Origin: Coleophoma eucalyptorum
Taxonomy: Eukaryota > Ascomycota > Leotiomycetes > Helotiales > Dermateaceae
Length of the DNA stretch: 64,000 nt
Reading direction: 5' to 3'
Assembly (NCBI GenBank): GCA_026120035.1
Contig: JALRME010000012.1
Coordinates: 310,001 to 374,000, forward strand
Position 1 is the first letter of the stretch. Every line of letters begins with the position of its first letter. The translations under genes were made by a program, and so were the position numbers. This document shows positions 1 to 12,421 of this stretch, in pieces. The notes beneath the pieces are model-generated. The model saw only the letters and a program-made list of their open reading frames with translations. It was not told the DNA's origin and did no database searches.

Positions 1-1194
1 AAAGATTCAGGAGGTTGCCACATTAGAAAATGGACACTTCGATCATTTCGACGATCAGCTTCTCGAGCCCAACAGTCTGTACAGTACCCACAGGAATATT
101 ACCGTTGGCATAATCACGTGATACCGGGATTACTTCCACTTCCGATCGGGCATTATCCTTCATCTCCTGCTTTAACAACGGGTCCTTAAACTTTGAACAA
201 CACTTGTGGGTTCTCGCAATCTCTTTGCAAAAATCATCACCTTCCTTTTCATCACACCCAACGCGGTCTATTCGGTATCACCATCATCCTTTCTCTCTGC
301 AGCCAGGCCCTCGGGCAGCTGTCCCGAAGCTGCAAGCCCTCACAGGTCAACATCAAGAACTCCTCGACGATATCGAAAATGGGATGGCTTTGGCTGACCA
401 GCTGAGGATCCTTTCCGCGCCTTCTCCTGCGGTCTTTTCCCTGGAAATACACAATTCCGTCGACGACAATGACACAGTCCGACTTTGCCAACATGCGACA
501 ATCCAGAACCGGACATACCCGGACCTTCCGTGGACTGTTCTTGGAGGTCCGAACGGTGTTTAGCGAGGATCCACCTAGATGGCATCCAGGCCGATGATTG
601 GACTTTCCACAGCCCTGTGAGCGGCCAAAGTCTAGAGTTTGAGTTCTTCAGTCTTGGCATATGACATACTGCGCAGGTCTGCCAGCGGAATGTTTACATT
701 CTCTGCTTTTTCTTGTTGAATCTTTCCGCTGCAGAACTGTGCCTGTTGATTACACATGGTCCTGCCAGGACACCGAGAAAAATCCAGCCAGTCTGCGCTG
801 TGATGCCCAGGCTTGAGTGGGCCGCAAAAACATGCTTACTCGTGGCATGGCTCTTTACAGTAGGATATCTTATCAGTAGTCTGAGGCTTCTCCTATGCAG
901 CGCAGCACTAGCAGGCCTTTATCGGAGGCTAGTGCCCGCGGTACCTGGATGTTTCATTTTTTTTTATTTGGTCTTCAGTCAGGTAGGGATATGCTCTTAT
1001 ATATATATAAGAAGGCCCTGGTCTACGTCTCCATCCATTTTGGTTTCCTCTGTACCACACACTTTCATTTTCCTTACTATTTCATATACCTCTCTACTCG
1101 AGACTACCCACTGGGAAGACCCTCAGTGTTACTTGCTATCTCTACTTAATTCACGGTCATACCCAAAGCTGGTGAAGCTACAAATCCTCACACC
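1..1194. other. Intergenic, upstream of the MFS transporter gene
   Basis: I see no convincing gene here. Short open frames on both strands lack family signatures, and one at 713-1264 runs into the transporter start in another frame. A CACGTG palindrome lies near 115. A TATA-like run lies close to 1000. The left edge may include the end of a neighbouring transcription unit, but no coding sequence can be assigned. Confidence 0.6.
998..1011 (+). promoter_or_regulatory. TATA-box candidate for the MFS transporter gene
   Basis: The alternating TATATATATATAA run sits about 185 bp upstream of the ATG at 1195 and is followed by pyrimidine-rich sequence, a common layout for fungal RNA polymerase II promoters. 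The transcription start itself is not determined. Confidence 0.45.
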
Positions 1195-3027
1195 ATGGCA
1201 ACCCCCAATGCCCAATCCGAGACGACTTTCAAGTCTATCACCGGGGACGGATCACCGACGGTGACCAGAACCCACACCAACAATTCAAGAATTCACCGAA
1301 CGAGTAGTAATGTCTCGCACAAGGAAGCACGCGATCCAGACCTCGATGTCAACCTCCCCTACCGAACATTGAGTCCAACCGCCAACCTCAAAGAATACAC
1401 CACCGAGACGCCAGCAGGAGAGATACCGGCTGCGAAAAGCGATTCTGAGGAAAAGTACAAATTAGTCACCTTCCTACCAAATGATCCAGAGAACCCCAAG
1501 AATTGGTCCAAGGCTTATAAGTGGTATTGCACGATGGTTGTTGCAATAACCTGTTTCGTGGTCGCCTTCTGTTCCTCCGTAATTACAGCCGACTTGGTTG
1601 GAGTGGAAGACACATTTCACGTGTCTGAAGAAGTGGCACTTCTCACTATCACAGTTTTTGTTGTCGGCTTTGGAGTTGGTAAGTGTCCCAAAGTGTCAGT
1701 TTATAGGACGCAGCTCACAGAATCTAGGTCCCATGGCTTTTGCGCCTCTCTCAGAGATCCTTGGAAGGCGTATCATCTATATGTCTACACTCTTCATAGC
1801 TGTCGTCTTCATCATTCCCTGTGCAGTTGCTAAGAATATCGGAACACTTATTGTTTGCCGTGCTATTGATGGCATTGCATTCTCAGCACCGATGACTTTG
1901 GTTGGTGGAACTCTCGCCGATCTATGGAGGACAGAAGAACGAGGAGTTCCTATGGCAGCTTTCTCAGCAGCTCCTTTCATCGGCCCCGCAATTGGACCTC
2001 TCATCGGTGGCTTCTTGTCTGATTCCTACGGATGGCGCTGGCTGTATTGGATCCAGTTGATCTTCGCTTTCGTCGTGTGGATCTTGATCAGTTTCACGGT
2101 GCCTGAGACCTACGCCCCTACGATTCTTGCTAAACGAGCAGCTAAGATGAGGAAGGAGACTGGTGAAAGCGAACATGTCACCGAGCAGGATTTGGATCTG
2201 AGACCTTTCAGCGAACGCCTGATGGTGTTCTTGGTCCGACCCTTCAAGTTACTCTTTGGCGAGCTGATTGTGTTCCTCATATCGGTCTACATGAGTGTGC
2301 TTTACGGTCTTCTTTACATGTTTTTCGTCGCGTATGTTGCCCGTATTCTGTTCTCATAGGATTTTTTCTAACAATTTACAGCTTTCCCATTGTGTACCAA
2401 AAAGGCAAAGGTTACACCGCCGGTATTACTGGTCTGATGTTCATTCCTCTTGCGCTAGGAGTCATTGCTTCAGCATGTTGCGCACCGATTGTGAACGGTC
2501 ACTATTTGAGAGTATCAAACGAGAAATACAACGGAAAGCCGCCGGCTGAGGTCCGTCTCATTCCCATGATGGTATCATGTTGGTTCATCCCAATCGGACT
2601 CTTTATCTTCGCCTGGACTTCCTACCCAAATGTGCACTGGATCGGCCCTGCAATTGGTGGATTCCCAGTCGGATTCGGATTCATCTTCCTGTATAACAGT
2701 GCGAATAACTACCTGGTCGATTCTTACCAACATTCTGCCGCTTCTGCTCTTGCTGCGAAGACCTTCCTGAGATCGTTCTGGGGAGCTGCGGTGGTCCTCT
2801 TCACCAACCAGATGTATGAGCGCTTGGGATACGAGTGGGCTAGTTCGCTACTAGCCTTTATTGCATTGGCATGCTGCGCTATCCCCTTCGTCTTCTACAT
2901 CTTCGGCGCTAGAATTCGTCGCAGAAGTAAGTATGCCTACAGTGGAGACGACGAGGAGACAACGAAGACTGCGCCAGCCGAAGAGGTGGCATTGGAGAGA
3001 GCAACATCTTATGTGAGCAACCCTTAA
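1195..3027 (+). CDS. MFS multidrug/polyamine-type transporter (DHA1 family)
   Basis: Predicted 577-residue plasma-membrane proton antiporter of the drug:H+ antiporter-1 family, which exports drugs, fungicides or polyamines; the substrate cannot be told from sequence. Exons join as 1195-1678, 1728-2331 and 2382-3027. The introns are 49 and 50 nt with GTAAGT/TAG and GTATGT/CAG ends, and joining restores the family sequence [20 protein letters not shown] and then FFVAFPIVY. The hydrophilic N-terminus of about 100 residues ends in the familiar [13 protein letters not shown] stretch before TM1. The loop after TM2 carries the APLSE..GRR motif, and TM5 has the antiporter-like [12 protein letters not shown] charged central loop and a Ser/Thr-rich tail fit a 12-helix transporter. 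It stands alone with no biosynthetic neighbours, so a cluster-linked efflux role is not supported. Confidence 0.92.
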
Positions 3028-5121
3028 AAAGATACAGGGTGTGGATGGACTGGTGTTGTGAAATATGATAAAAATTGGATCGCGGATTTTTATAGCCTGG
3101 AAATTGGGATACAAGCGTCTGCGATACCTTATAGAGGGGGACTGGGGAGTTATTGTCTTTTGTGCCTGTACATATTTGTAGAGATACTACTACGTAAATT
3201 TAATAGTCAACAAGCTAGGTACTTACAATCCTCGTGTAATGGGTCAATTTCATGTTTCCAAGCTGCACTGTATTGGTGTCTCTAATAGCGAGGTCTTTAG
3301 CTTTCAGCTCCTCGGAAGATATAAGATTGGTAGTGGCAGCTGGATGTTGGGCTCTGATGAAGAACCGACAGGAAGATTCAATGGCATTAATGATCATCAA
3401 CCCAGCACACACAAATGCCAGATATGTTGAGTCAATCTATTTTCCAAAAAAGAGCAAATGGCGTATCCTCACATTCCAAACCTTCCCTTTGCACATCTTT
3501 CGGCCCTACTGTGCATAGCTTTTTGGAGCCCACCGTCCTGAAGTTGTCGATGTCTCAAGGTGGAAGGTCTCGTGACTTGTGGATCGAGACTCGAGATGGC
3601 GATGGATGGGCAGGGATTATCCGGTAGCGAATTAAAGCGTTAACCCCATAGGCGATAGGATGCAGATGGCCTGGGCAGGAAGGATTGTTCAATGGAGTAA
3701 GTTACAAACATACTGGATTTGTTTTAGGCTTTTTTTGGGCTGTCCAAGAGCACGCTTTACTCGTTGGTTATCCCCAACCCCTGATTCCACACACGTGATA
3801 TCACATGAGCGGTGCTCTACCAACTTCGCCTCGCCTGCCCCGAGGTGATAGGCCAAGAAAGAGACAAGCTTCTGCTGCATTGCCTCCGGACCGTCATCAG
3901 GAGAACAATGTATGCAGGTAAGAAAAACAAGCAACGCCATAGCTCTCCCTTGGTCTTGGTCCTGGCCCGTCGTCGTGTTAGACAAGGCGCTACGACGAAA
4001 GAAGCACCGGGACGACAACGACCACGACTGCGACAACGTCCACCACCGCAATCCACGGCCTTGAGGCAGTCGCTCATACTTGTATCACGACAACCACACC
4101 AGTCCATAAGGGAAACCAAGGAGCACTTTATTAAGTGGAGATGACGCTGGCAAGCAACACTGCCTCGAGGTCCTAGTCCTAGCTCTGACCTGTGCCAAAT
4201 CTCTCATTCCTGTTGTTTTCCTCTCGTTTGAGGGGCGTCTTAGACAGGGACCCTAGTCGACGCAAATTGCGTAACCTAGTTACGCGGCTCCTTCGACCTT
4301 TGCGTCCAAACTCTCATGCTTCACCAACGACCGCTTGCCTGGTGTCAATCCAAACATTTGAAGCGCCATGGTCCGAAGTTTGGTGCGAAGCAAACCTGCA
4401 CGAACGGGTGTTCCTCTCTGTTGCCAGCCAGCATCTCAACATCGGACAGCGATGTGGGACCAAAATAGAATGATCTCCCGCTGTCCCTCAGGGCCAAGTG
4501 GAGTCGAGAGGCGTTTAAAATTGCGTATCATCCATTACTCGAACTCGGTTCTCTTCTCGTTGGTTTCCAGGGACCTTTGGCGAGTGTCATCGCCCATCGC
4601 TGTCGATTCTCTGTCGTCAAGAGCCATGTCGGCTCTGCTGGGTGGGTCGGATGCAGAGAGAGACCCAGTAAAAGATCACACCTAACCTCCGTACTCCGTA
4701 TTTCCCTTTCCCTTTCTCCTTCCTTTCGATTATCCTCGATTGCCATTTCATCATCCACCCACCCATTCCCCTTCATTCACTCTTTCGTTCAGTTTCTTCT
4801 CCGTCTTTCCCGCCTTGCATCTTCCCCATCTTCGTCGCTGTCGTTACTCTTCGTCTTGGAAGCAGCTTCACTCACGAGCCTGCCCACTCGTCCGGGCCTG
4901 TCGTTGACCGTTGTTTCGTTTGTCGTTGATACCAAGATTTTCCAAGACTTCCCAAGACTTCCCAAGAGATTCCTCCTATCTGGATCGTCTCTTGGTACTG
5001 CCTTGGCATCGCGCTACATTCCTTATTCACACCACCTTGCTCGCCCATTGACCACATCCAAGCTGTTGCTGGTCATTCTTAACGCTTTTAATTATACGGA
5101 TATTGGCCAAATACCTTCAGG
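3028..5121. other. Intergenic between MFS and GH76 genes
   Basis: No gene is supported. The second half (about 4680-5100) is strongly pyrimidine-rich on the plus strand (repeated TTTCC, TCTTC, CTTCC) and looks like the promoter and long 5' leader of the GH76 gene. An open frame covers 4577-5125 but contains no ATG, so it is not counted as a gene. Confidence 0.6.
4941..4967 (+). repeat. Short 10-bp tandem repeat in the GH76 leader
   Basis: Two and a half copies of a unit like CCAAGACTTC lie head to tail about 155 bp upstream of the GH76 start codon. It is too short to assign a function. Confidence 0.7.
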
Positions 5122-6744
5122 ATGAGGTGCACGAGTACTTGGAAATATGGTGTTGCTGCACTGATGGCTAGTGGACCGGTGGTAGAGGCAGTAACCTTGG
5201 ATATTACTTCGTCAGGTACCTACCGCAAACCAGCCTATAAATTCGCTGATAGCTGACTGGAATCAACAGATTCCATCAAGACAGCAGCAAGCTCGGTAGC
5301 ATATAAGTTAGCATCTTACTACACCGGTAACAACACCGGCGACAACCCAGGAAATTTACCTAGTCCATATTATTGGTGGGAAGCAGGGGGGTTTTTTTCC
5401 GCCCTTGTAGACTACTGGTACTATACTGGCGATACTTCATACAACGCTATCACATACCAAGCACTGCTTTCACAAGTGGGTACTAACTACGATTATATGC
5501 CTGTGAACCAGACCAAGTCAGAAGGAAACGATGATCAAGGCTTTTGGGGTATGGCAGCGATGGAGGCCGCAGAGACGAACTTCGAAAATCCACCTGATGA
5601 CGAACCAGGATGGCTAGCATTGACGCAGGCCGTTTTTAATGAATTCGTGTCGCGTTGGGACGATACGTCCTGTGGCGGTGGTTTGAGATGGCAGATCTAT
5701 ACTTTTAACACTGGATACAACTACAAGAACGCCATTGCAAATGGATGCCTCTTCAACATTGCTGCACGATTAGCGAGATACACCGGAAACGCCACTTACG
5801 GAGACTGGGCGGAGAAGACTTGGAACTGGATGGAAAGCACCGGACTGATGGGCTCGGGCTACGAGATCTATGATGGAACATCGGATACTGATAATTGCAG
5901 CTCAATCGATCATGTACAATGGTCGTACAATGCGGGTATCTTCCTGTTCGGCGCAGCAATGATGTACAACTACGTAAGTTTACTCCCACTAAACCTCATC
6001 TCTTTTGAGAACATAACCGCTGGAATGGTGCGAATGAGCAAGGAAGGGCATACGATAGTACGAGGAAAAACAGGTGTTGAAGATGAAATTTGAGAAGGCA
6101 GCACCAAAACGGCGTTGGGCATGGGCTTTGAGTACAGGATAAATGGCTAACTCCAACTTCAGACCAACGGCTCCGCTGTATGGGAAACCCGGACATCTGG
6201 TGTCATGAATGCGTCAAGCATCTTCTTCAAAAATGATATTATGTACGAACAAGCCTGTGAAGACAACGGCTCAACCGGAAACTGCGACACAGATCAAACC
6301 TCTTTCAAAGCGTATATGTCCCGCTGGCTTGCGGCGACTGTAAAGATCGCACCTTTCACACGTAGCACGATCATGCCATGGCTCAAAGCATCCGCCGTTG
6401 CAGCTGCACAGCAGTGTGACGGCGGTACCGGCGTTACCTGTGGTCTGCACTGGACCTGGAACACAACCAACGATGGATTGAGCGGTGTTGGCGAGCAGAT
6501 GGCTGGTCTGGCTATCATCCAAGCCAACCTCATTGATGATGCCGTTGAGCTTGTCACAAACGATACTGGTGGTACCAGTGTTGGAAATGCCAATGCTGGT
6601 ACTGGATCTAGTTCCAGTGGCAGTTCAGGCACCTTGGCTGATACACCTGTCACTACGGGAGATAAAGCTGGCGCAGGAATCTTGACGGCCGTTATGCTTG
6701 TGGGCGTCCTTGGCGGCACGGGTTTCTTGGTTATGGGTGTTTAA
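5122..6744 (+). CDS. GPI-anchored GH76 mannan endo-1,6-alpha-mannosidase / transglycosidase (Dfg5/Dcw1 type)
   Basis: Predicted 459-residue cell-surface enzyme. Fungal GH76 proteins of this class act on the mannan of GPI anchors and help transfer GPI-proteins onto wall glucan. Exons join as 5122-5215, 5270-5973 and 6163-6744. The second intron is long for this window (189 nt) but has GTAAGT, a GGCTAAC branch site and TTCAG. The N-terminus is a short basic and hydrophobic signal peptide. The paired catalytic acids typical of GH76 are in [13 protein letters not shown] (Asp119-Asp120). Other family landmarks are the Trp/Tyr-rich [19 protein letters not shown] and GLHWTW. The C-terminus is a Ser/Gly linker and a hydrophobic tail ending in LVMGV, as expected for GPI attachment. 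The ATG was chosen because it begins the signal peptide and overlaps no better start. Confidence 0.93.
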
Positions 6745-7233
6745 CGAAAATTACTCCAAGTGAGGGGGAATACTGAAATTGTCTTTTTACCTCGATTGGG
6801 TTCATTCTTTGGGCTTCTGTTGGTGCATGGGATAGCGGGCGCTTTATTATGAATTCTTTTTCCTTTTAGTAGTTCTGGTCTATTTCTAGGTCCAGCATCA
6901 TCCTCACCACGGCCCGCCTTGGTTCGTCTGTATATATGGGAAAGAAGACATAAATATCATGAAATAATTTCCCTATCTCTTGATTTTCCTTCTTGACTGG
7001 CATGTTTATAGTAGAGATTACTGAATTATGTCTCATGAGTATCCGGTGCATCTAAATGACTCGGAGGAGATTCCTTGGATAACAAGGAGCTAGTTTTGAA
7101 ATACCTCCCTTATGATAATCTCATGCTTAACTTTTATGATCTCTCTTCTCAGGGGGACGTCAAGATTAGGGTAAGAGATCTAGGCTACGATCTAAATTCC
7201 ACCAGCTATTGAGCTGAGGCCAGTCTACGACCT
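6745..7233. other. Intergenic, convergent 3' ends
   Basis: This gap lies between the GH76 gene (plus) and the dehydrogenase-like gene (minus), so it should hold both 3' untranslated regions. It is AT-rich. I see no gene. Confidence 0.7.
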
Positions 7234-8543
7234 CTACTCCTTCTTCACCTTCTTCGCGGCCATACCCTCGCCCATAGCAGCGGCAACATCCTCCACAGTC
7301 CTGCCCCGCTTCCTCCGCTCCGTCTTTTCCTCCCCAAGCACCGTCTCATTCGCAACGGTATCATAAACCCTAGCCACCGCGTCAAAAATGCCCATCCCCT
7401 CGCCAGCTCCCGCGCCGCCTTCAAAGCCGCCATCATCAGCATGCGTCACGGCAATCTCCTGCATCTCCCGCACCCACCGGTAGGCCTTGGGCGGCATGCT
7501 CGTGACGCCGTTCGTGGCGGCCTTGAACAAGCCCGGTGCGCGGGACGAGATCTCTTCCTTCAGCTCATCCAACACCCCGAGCTGCGCGGCGGTCGTGAAG
7601 GCTTGGATGCAGATCGCGGTGAAGCCTTTGCTCGTCGACGCAAAGCAGCACTTCAACCCCGATGCGGGCCCGATCTCGGACGAGATGTGCTTGCTGTTCA
7701 GCACCTCCTCGAGATGCGCTCCCGAGATGGGCGCCGAGGAGAGCGGGTTGGGGCCTGAGATGTGGATGCTGGGTCTCTTCCATGGGTGTGAGGTCTCGGG
7801 GTGGTTGGACGTGGTATTCTCCTTGGTTGCGGAGGCTGCGAGAGATGGCGGCCCGCCGATGATGCCTCCATCGAGGAACTGGATCGCTGGGGCCGTGGTG
7901 TGGAATAAAGCTGCGATCTCGCGCGCGCTGCGGGGTGAGATGGCATTCAGATCTAGGTAGTAGAGCGGCGTCGTTTTGCTTTCTGGGCCCTCCAGGCTGG
8001 AGAAGGCCGTGGTGATTCTCTGGGCGGTTGCGAGTGCATCTCGTGGTGGCACAATGGAGAGAATGTAGTCGGCTCTTTGCACGAGTGCTGTGTCTGTTGG
8101 CAACGTCTCAATCGAGCTCTGCTGTGCTCGGATATGTGTGTCTTCACTATTGCGGGATCAACAAGGAGCTCAAAAATAAACGCAGTATAGCCTCAGTATT
8201 GAGTGCCGAGCTGAAGCATGATACACAAGTAAAGACATAAAAATGGTGAAAGACCGAACATCATCGGTACACATCAGTCACATGGTACGGAGAGGGAGAA
8301 GCTGGAAGAGTAACGTCGTCAAAAGTACATATAACAGACAGAGGATATTGCCTTGCAATTGAAAGATGAAGAGCAGTAAATCAAAAGTACGATAACGTAA
8401 AGAATATGCGATGCAGTCAATGCGTCGTACCTTCTGCCTTCGATATTTGTTACGACATGATAGTTGTGGGCGATGAGAAGTTTCGCAATGCCCATACCCA
8501 TCTCTCCAATGGAGAGGATGCCGACTGTAGCTAACTTAGCCAT
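7234..8543 (-). CDS. 6-phosphogluconate dehydrogenase-like NAD(P)-binding protein with DUF1932-type C-terminal domain
   Basis: Predicted 341-residue oxidoreductase of the beta-hydroxyacid dehydrogenase superfamily; the substrate is unknown. Exons are 8543-8431 and 8146-7234. The 284-nt intron (8147-8430, GTACGA/TAG) is long, but joining keeps the frame and gives a continuous N-terminal Rossmann fold: VGILSIGEMGMGIAKLLIAH is the glycine-rich nucleotide-binding loop, and ADYILSIVPP is the expected fourth strand. FLDGGIIGGPP matches the substrate-loop position of the family. The later segment SGLKCCFASTSKGFTA corresponds to the start of the helical C-terminal domain, with its conserved Lys. The tail is Lys/Arg-rich (ERRKRGR, KKVKKE), which is unusual for a soluble enzyme and could be a nuclear signal. 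The coding third positions are GC-rich compared with flanking DNA. Intron length is the weakest point; a second intron is possible. Confidence 0.82.
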
Positions 8544-9040
8544 GATGAAAGGCAGAGGCAGTTCTCTATCTCGTCTGTTGCACTTAAATTTCAGAAGTAG
8601 AGAGGCAGAGGCAGGGACAGGGAGAGGAAGAAGAGAAGAGAAGTGTTTGAAGGTACGTTGAGGCAAGTTGGGATGGTTAGGTGAGCGAGATATGTCGGCA
8701 TACGGGGTTGTTGAGCCGATTGCTCATGCTTTCACGGATATAAACGATAAGTCGGTTATTCCCATTGTGTAAAGTGAGATAAAATGATTTTACAACCTTG
8801 GGACCGAATCTTAAAGCTAGTACGGAGGAAATTATTTACACCTCTCTCACACTTATGCTACTATTGTACATGTTTTGATTATAGAGTTACATAACTTCTG
8901 CTTGTCAAAAGTGAATAGCGTCCAAATTTGCCTTGGCTGCCGACCTTAATCTATATGCATTGACTCAAAGATTGCTGAATTGCTAGATAATCTTGGGGCA
9001 CAAATGAATATGTAGGAAGTAAAATGGACCGCCCAGACAA
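8544..9040. other. Intergenic between two minus-strand genes
   Basis: The region is AT-rich, with no open frame of interest. It should contain the promoter of the dehydrogenase-like gene and the 3' end of the upstream mitochondrial protein gene. Confidence 0.65.
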
Positions 9041-11619
9041 TCATCCTTGAGTTGCCCATTTCTTCATTATGATGGAAGCTGTACTGGGTGCGGTGGTGGG
9101 AATCCTTTTAATAGAAGGTCCTGTCGTTTTGGGGCGAGGAAAGTGTCTCGTTTCTTGGTAAATGTAAGTATATGGCATGTCGTATTTCGAGGTTGCGTGG
9201 ATTATCTTGGACTTGTCGAAATCATATGCAGACCTCTTTAGATACAGACCAGACTCGGAGACTGCTCCAAAAGTGCCACGAATGATTTCCGGTTTATATC
9301 TAGAATTCTCCCCACCATCTGGGGATTTCTCAACTTGAGGCATATTGTCAATCGTACTGGGTACTACACCTAGTACTGTACCTTGACAATACTGAGAAGC
9401 AGATGTATTCCACGGTCGTTGGGTATTAGGTTTCGAATTGTACTCGGGGTCGCGATCTGCAGAATATCGTTTTGATGAGCTCGTGAAGAATTGGATATAC
9501 GATCCAGGTAGAGCAACATTGCCAAGAGCTGCTGTTTGCTCGTCTACAATGGACCCGTCGGAGAACATGAACTCATTCTCAGGCTCGGTATCGTACTTAG
9601 TTTGAGGATCCAGGGAAAGCAAGCCTTCTTTAGGACCCCATCCACCCCCACCACTAACTGTTATGTGTTAGCACCGGGAGATTGGTGATCGGCATATATA
9701 TGGATAGGGAAGGTAGGCGAGATCGGGAAGTACTTACGGACACGGCATAAAATGGCTCCTTTACTTATCCAGAAGCCAAGTGATTCACCAGGAAGCATTG
9801 GTGTATCTGGTGTTACGCGCTTGATAGGATGAGTGCCACGTTCTGTATTATACTTAAGAAGTCCCCTAAAAGTATCCTGGTTGAAGTGGATTTCAGTTGG
9901 ACTAGATTTCAAGAACTCCGTAGCGCAATTTTTGGGAACGACCAACGCCCAGACGCCAATTTTGTTGTCAATTAAGGGCATAGAGATATTTGAAGCCGCT
10001 GCTAAGTAAGAGTGAACGTTTGTCTCCAGCTCCTTGGAGGCAGGGCCAGCTCCTTCTGTGCCGAACTCTAGTTGTCGAACGATGTTGCCAAGACCTGATA
10101 CTATTCTCCGTGGAATTGTCAATGGAATCGCCCGTGAGCTCTCTGTGGCTATGGGCCGTGAAAGAGGCTTAGTCGACTCGATTTTCACAATCTGGTTCTT
10201 CTTCTCCATGGACTTGAGATGCTGGACGGAGGTTCCATCTACCTTCCATTTAGATATGAGGAGGGTTGAATACTTCCCATTTGTGAAGAGCGTGTTTGCT
10301 AGAGGCATTGTAACATCCAGTCCGTGAATCCCAGCTGTAGGCTCATCCCCAGAATATCCCTCAGGGGCGACAGATCCATAACTAGAAAGAAGTTTGACCA
10401 TATATGGCCTTCGCAAAGCGCGGTCAGTACTCCGAAAAAGTAGACGTCGAGTGGCCCCTTTGATGATTGCCTGCCTGAATGCAGGACGCAGTTTAGCTGA
10501 TGGCGGACCCCATGAGACCTTCAATTCTGTGCCACCATAAGACACCTCTGCAGGATTTTGTTGGCTATGGGCAAAAAAAGCCGCCGCCGCCGCCTCCGTT
10601 TGGAAAGTAACAAGTGCTTTCTCCTTAGTTGAACCGGCTGTGAATCGGATTTCCTGCAAAGGGGCTCCTCTCACAACATATGCAATGTCCCGAGTGTTCA
10701 AAGAGCCCTCCCAACCACTCAATAAAATGGTTCGTTTTCCCGAGGAATTCTGTGATATATGACTGAGAGAAGTGTTATCTTTGATATACGTCTCCGGGTT
10801 GGTCCATTTTGCTGAGTGTGGCCTATCAAACCACAAGGTCTCAAATTCCACTTTGGTATTTTTGAAGGTCTTCATTTTGCGGCACGCTTTTTCTGCTCGA
10901 ATGGCTGACCTAATATCATCGAAATCGAGCACTACATCCCGAGTTTTGTGCCAGTGGAAGGTTAGTGATGATAGCTTCTCTGAGTAATCCTCAGACGCAG
11001 GACCAGACGTAGTCCACACATGCGGAAGAATTTCTCTTGTATACCCTTGAAGAAAGGCCAAGCCCCTCAAGCTAGGGCGCTGGTTCGCTGTAGAGATCCA
11101 GTTTGCAGGTGGCGGAAGGCCATCAACAATGGCAATAACAACATCGACCTCAAAGGGTTGAACTTTTGCAGGCGCTCTTAACACATTTTGAATAAGAGAA
11201 GGCACGAAGTCCTTAAAGTCATTGAGCAACGTTGCCAATTCCGGCGTTGCTAAGATCACCAAACCATGAGCTTTTTGGCCAAAGCGGCAACTGAGGTGAT
11301 CATGGGAGGATGGATTTTGGCGAAGACTTTCTATTATTATTGACTTGGTCTATCTGGTGGTGAGTGAGTTAATATTTGAGTAAAGGCCTCGCAGACATAC
11401 TAAGTGTTGCGGTTTGGCAAGAAGCATAAATTGTCTAATCGGAAAGTGTTTGGCCACTGTTCTCGAGGAGAGCTTGTCATCCTGACCATCGTAACTAGAC
11501 GCCCCTGAGTGGGCAAAACATCTCCCACCCTGCTGACCATTCTGTACTAGAAGATAGTGACAACGATGCCATGTCGACCTGTACTGGGCTGCCCGTGATA
11601 TTGCCCGCAGTGGAAGCAT
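9041..11619 (-). CDS. Predicted mitochondrial protein with RRM-like domain and SGGGGWG motif, function unknown
   Basis: Predicted 815 residues from exons 11619-11401, 11349-9738 and 9657-9041. The introns are 51 and 80 nt with GTATGT/TAG and GTAAGT/CAG ends, and the summed length is in frame. The first 40 residues (MLPLRAISRAAQYRSTWHRC...) are basic, Ser/Arg-rich and lack acidic residues, as in a mitochondrial presequence. Residues about 103-220 contain a conserved-looking segment (AHGLVILATPELATLLNDF, then VDVVIAIVDGLPP and GLAFLQGYTREILPHVW). Residues about 279-355 resemble an RNA-recognition motif: RTILLSGW as RNP2-like strand, KALVTFQTEAAAAAFF as RNP1-like, ELKVSWGPP as last strand. Across the second splice junction the protein reads LSGGGGWGPKEGLLSLDP. 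I recognise this as a fungal conserved block but cannot name the family; a distant FIST-type fold is an alternative I could not test. A role in mitochondrial RNA metabolism is inference. Confidence 0.78.
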
Positions 11620-12372
11620 TCTGAGGCGTGAAAAGGGAGCAGCATAGGCTCAATCACCGAAACATCTGTACAGATTGAGATCCGAATCACAAGCGGAGAG
11701 GGATGGTCTGGTCAGGCCAACGATGAGCCGGCTATACGATGAAAGATAGATGAATTGTTACTTTTGATATTGCAGCGCCTAGCTTTTCCGGGACAGCTAT
11801 GCACATGATCGCCTCGACTTATGCACACAGTGTGAGAACAGCACAACTTTTGGGATATGCTCACGTGACATACGGACTTTGGGAGATCAGGGTCACACAT
11901 CATTATTGACATCTTCATGACCTTAGGAAAACCCTCAAGGTTCAGGTCACGCAAGTAAGAAGTAAAAAGGAGTCACAACCCTTTCTCTGTACTAACTTCG
12001 ACTGTCAGACGAGGGAGTTGCTGTCTCATGCAAAGGCGGTGTATCCAGGCAACTGTTAAACCTGCCTACTCGTATCGTATGGTAAAACTCTCCTAACGTC
12101 AGCGATTATAATTGTGGTCATCGTTGGCACACGTAAGTTGGACCTCAGGGGGGTTGAAAAGCAAGGTAAGGCAACGCAACGCAAGCAACAATAGACGGGT
12201 AGGCGATCTATGAAATGAGGCTTGCGCATCAACGGTTGATTTCTCTAGACCACAATTCCGCAACAACTAGAGTATTGGATGCCGAAGGGGAAAGGTCGTC
12301 ACAGGTACGCAAGCCCAAGATGATGATGGGTGGTTGAGGTAACGAGGTAACTGGGAAGGGCAACTTCACCGC

Positions 12373-12421
12373 CTGAACCAGAACCTGAATTTGAACTAGA
12401 ACTATAACTAGAACTAGAACC
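12373..12421 (+). repeat. Degenerate 6-bp tandem repeat (GAACTA/GAACCT units)
   Basis: About eight head-to-tail copies of a six-base unit, mostly GAACTA, GAACCA or GAACCT. Low-complexity intergenic DNA. The minus strand would read as repeated Leu-Val, which I regard as a by-product. Confidence 0.8.

Noticed and set aside
713..1264. 183-codon open frame upstream of and overlapping the MFS start
   Set aside because: It overlaps the TATA element and transporter start in another frame and shows no domain or conserved feature. It is more likely promoter and leader sequence.
4577..5125. 182-codon frame whose TGA overlaps the GH76 ATG (ATGA), suggesting translational coupling
   Set aside because: The frame contains no ATG; it opens with TTG. 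It is a CT-rich leader read as Ser/Leu/Pro, so no upstream peptide is supported.
1195..8543. Possible secondary-metabolite cluster (transporter, glycosidase and dehydrogenase side by side)
   Set aside because: There is no backbone enzyme (PKS, NRPS, terpene cyclase, DMATS) or pathway regulator. The GH76 gene is a housekeeping wall gene, and the dehydrogenase-like gene faces the other way.
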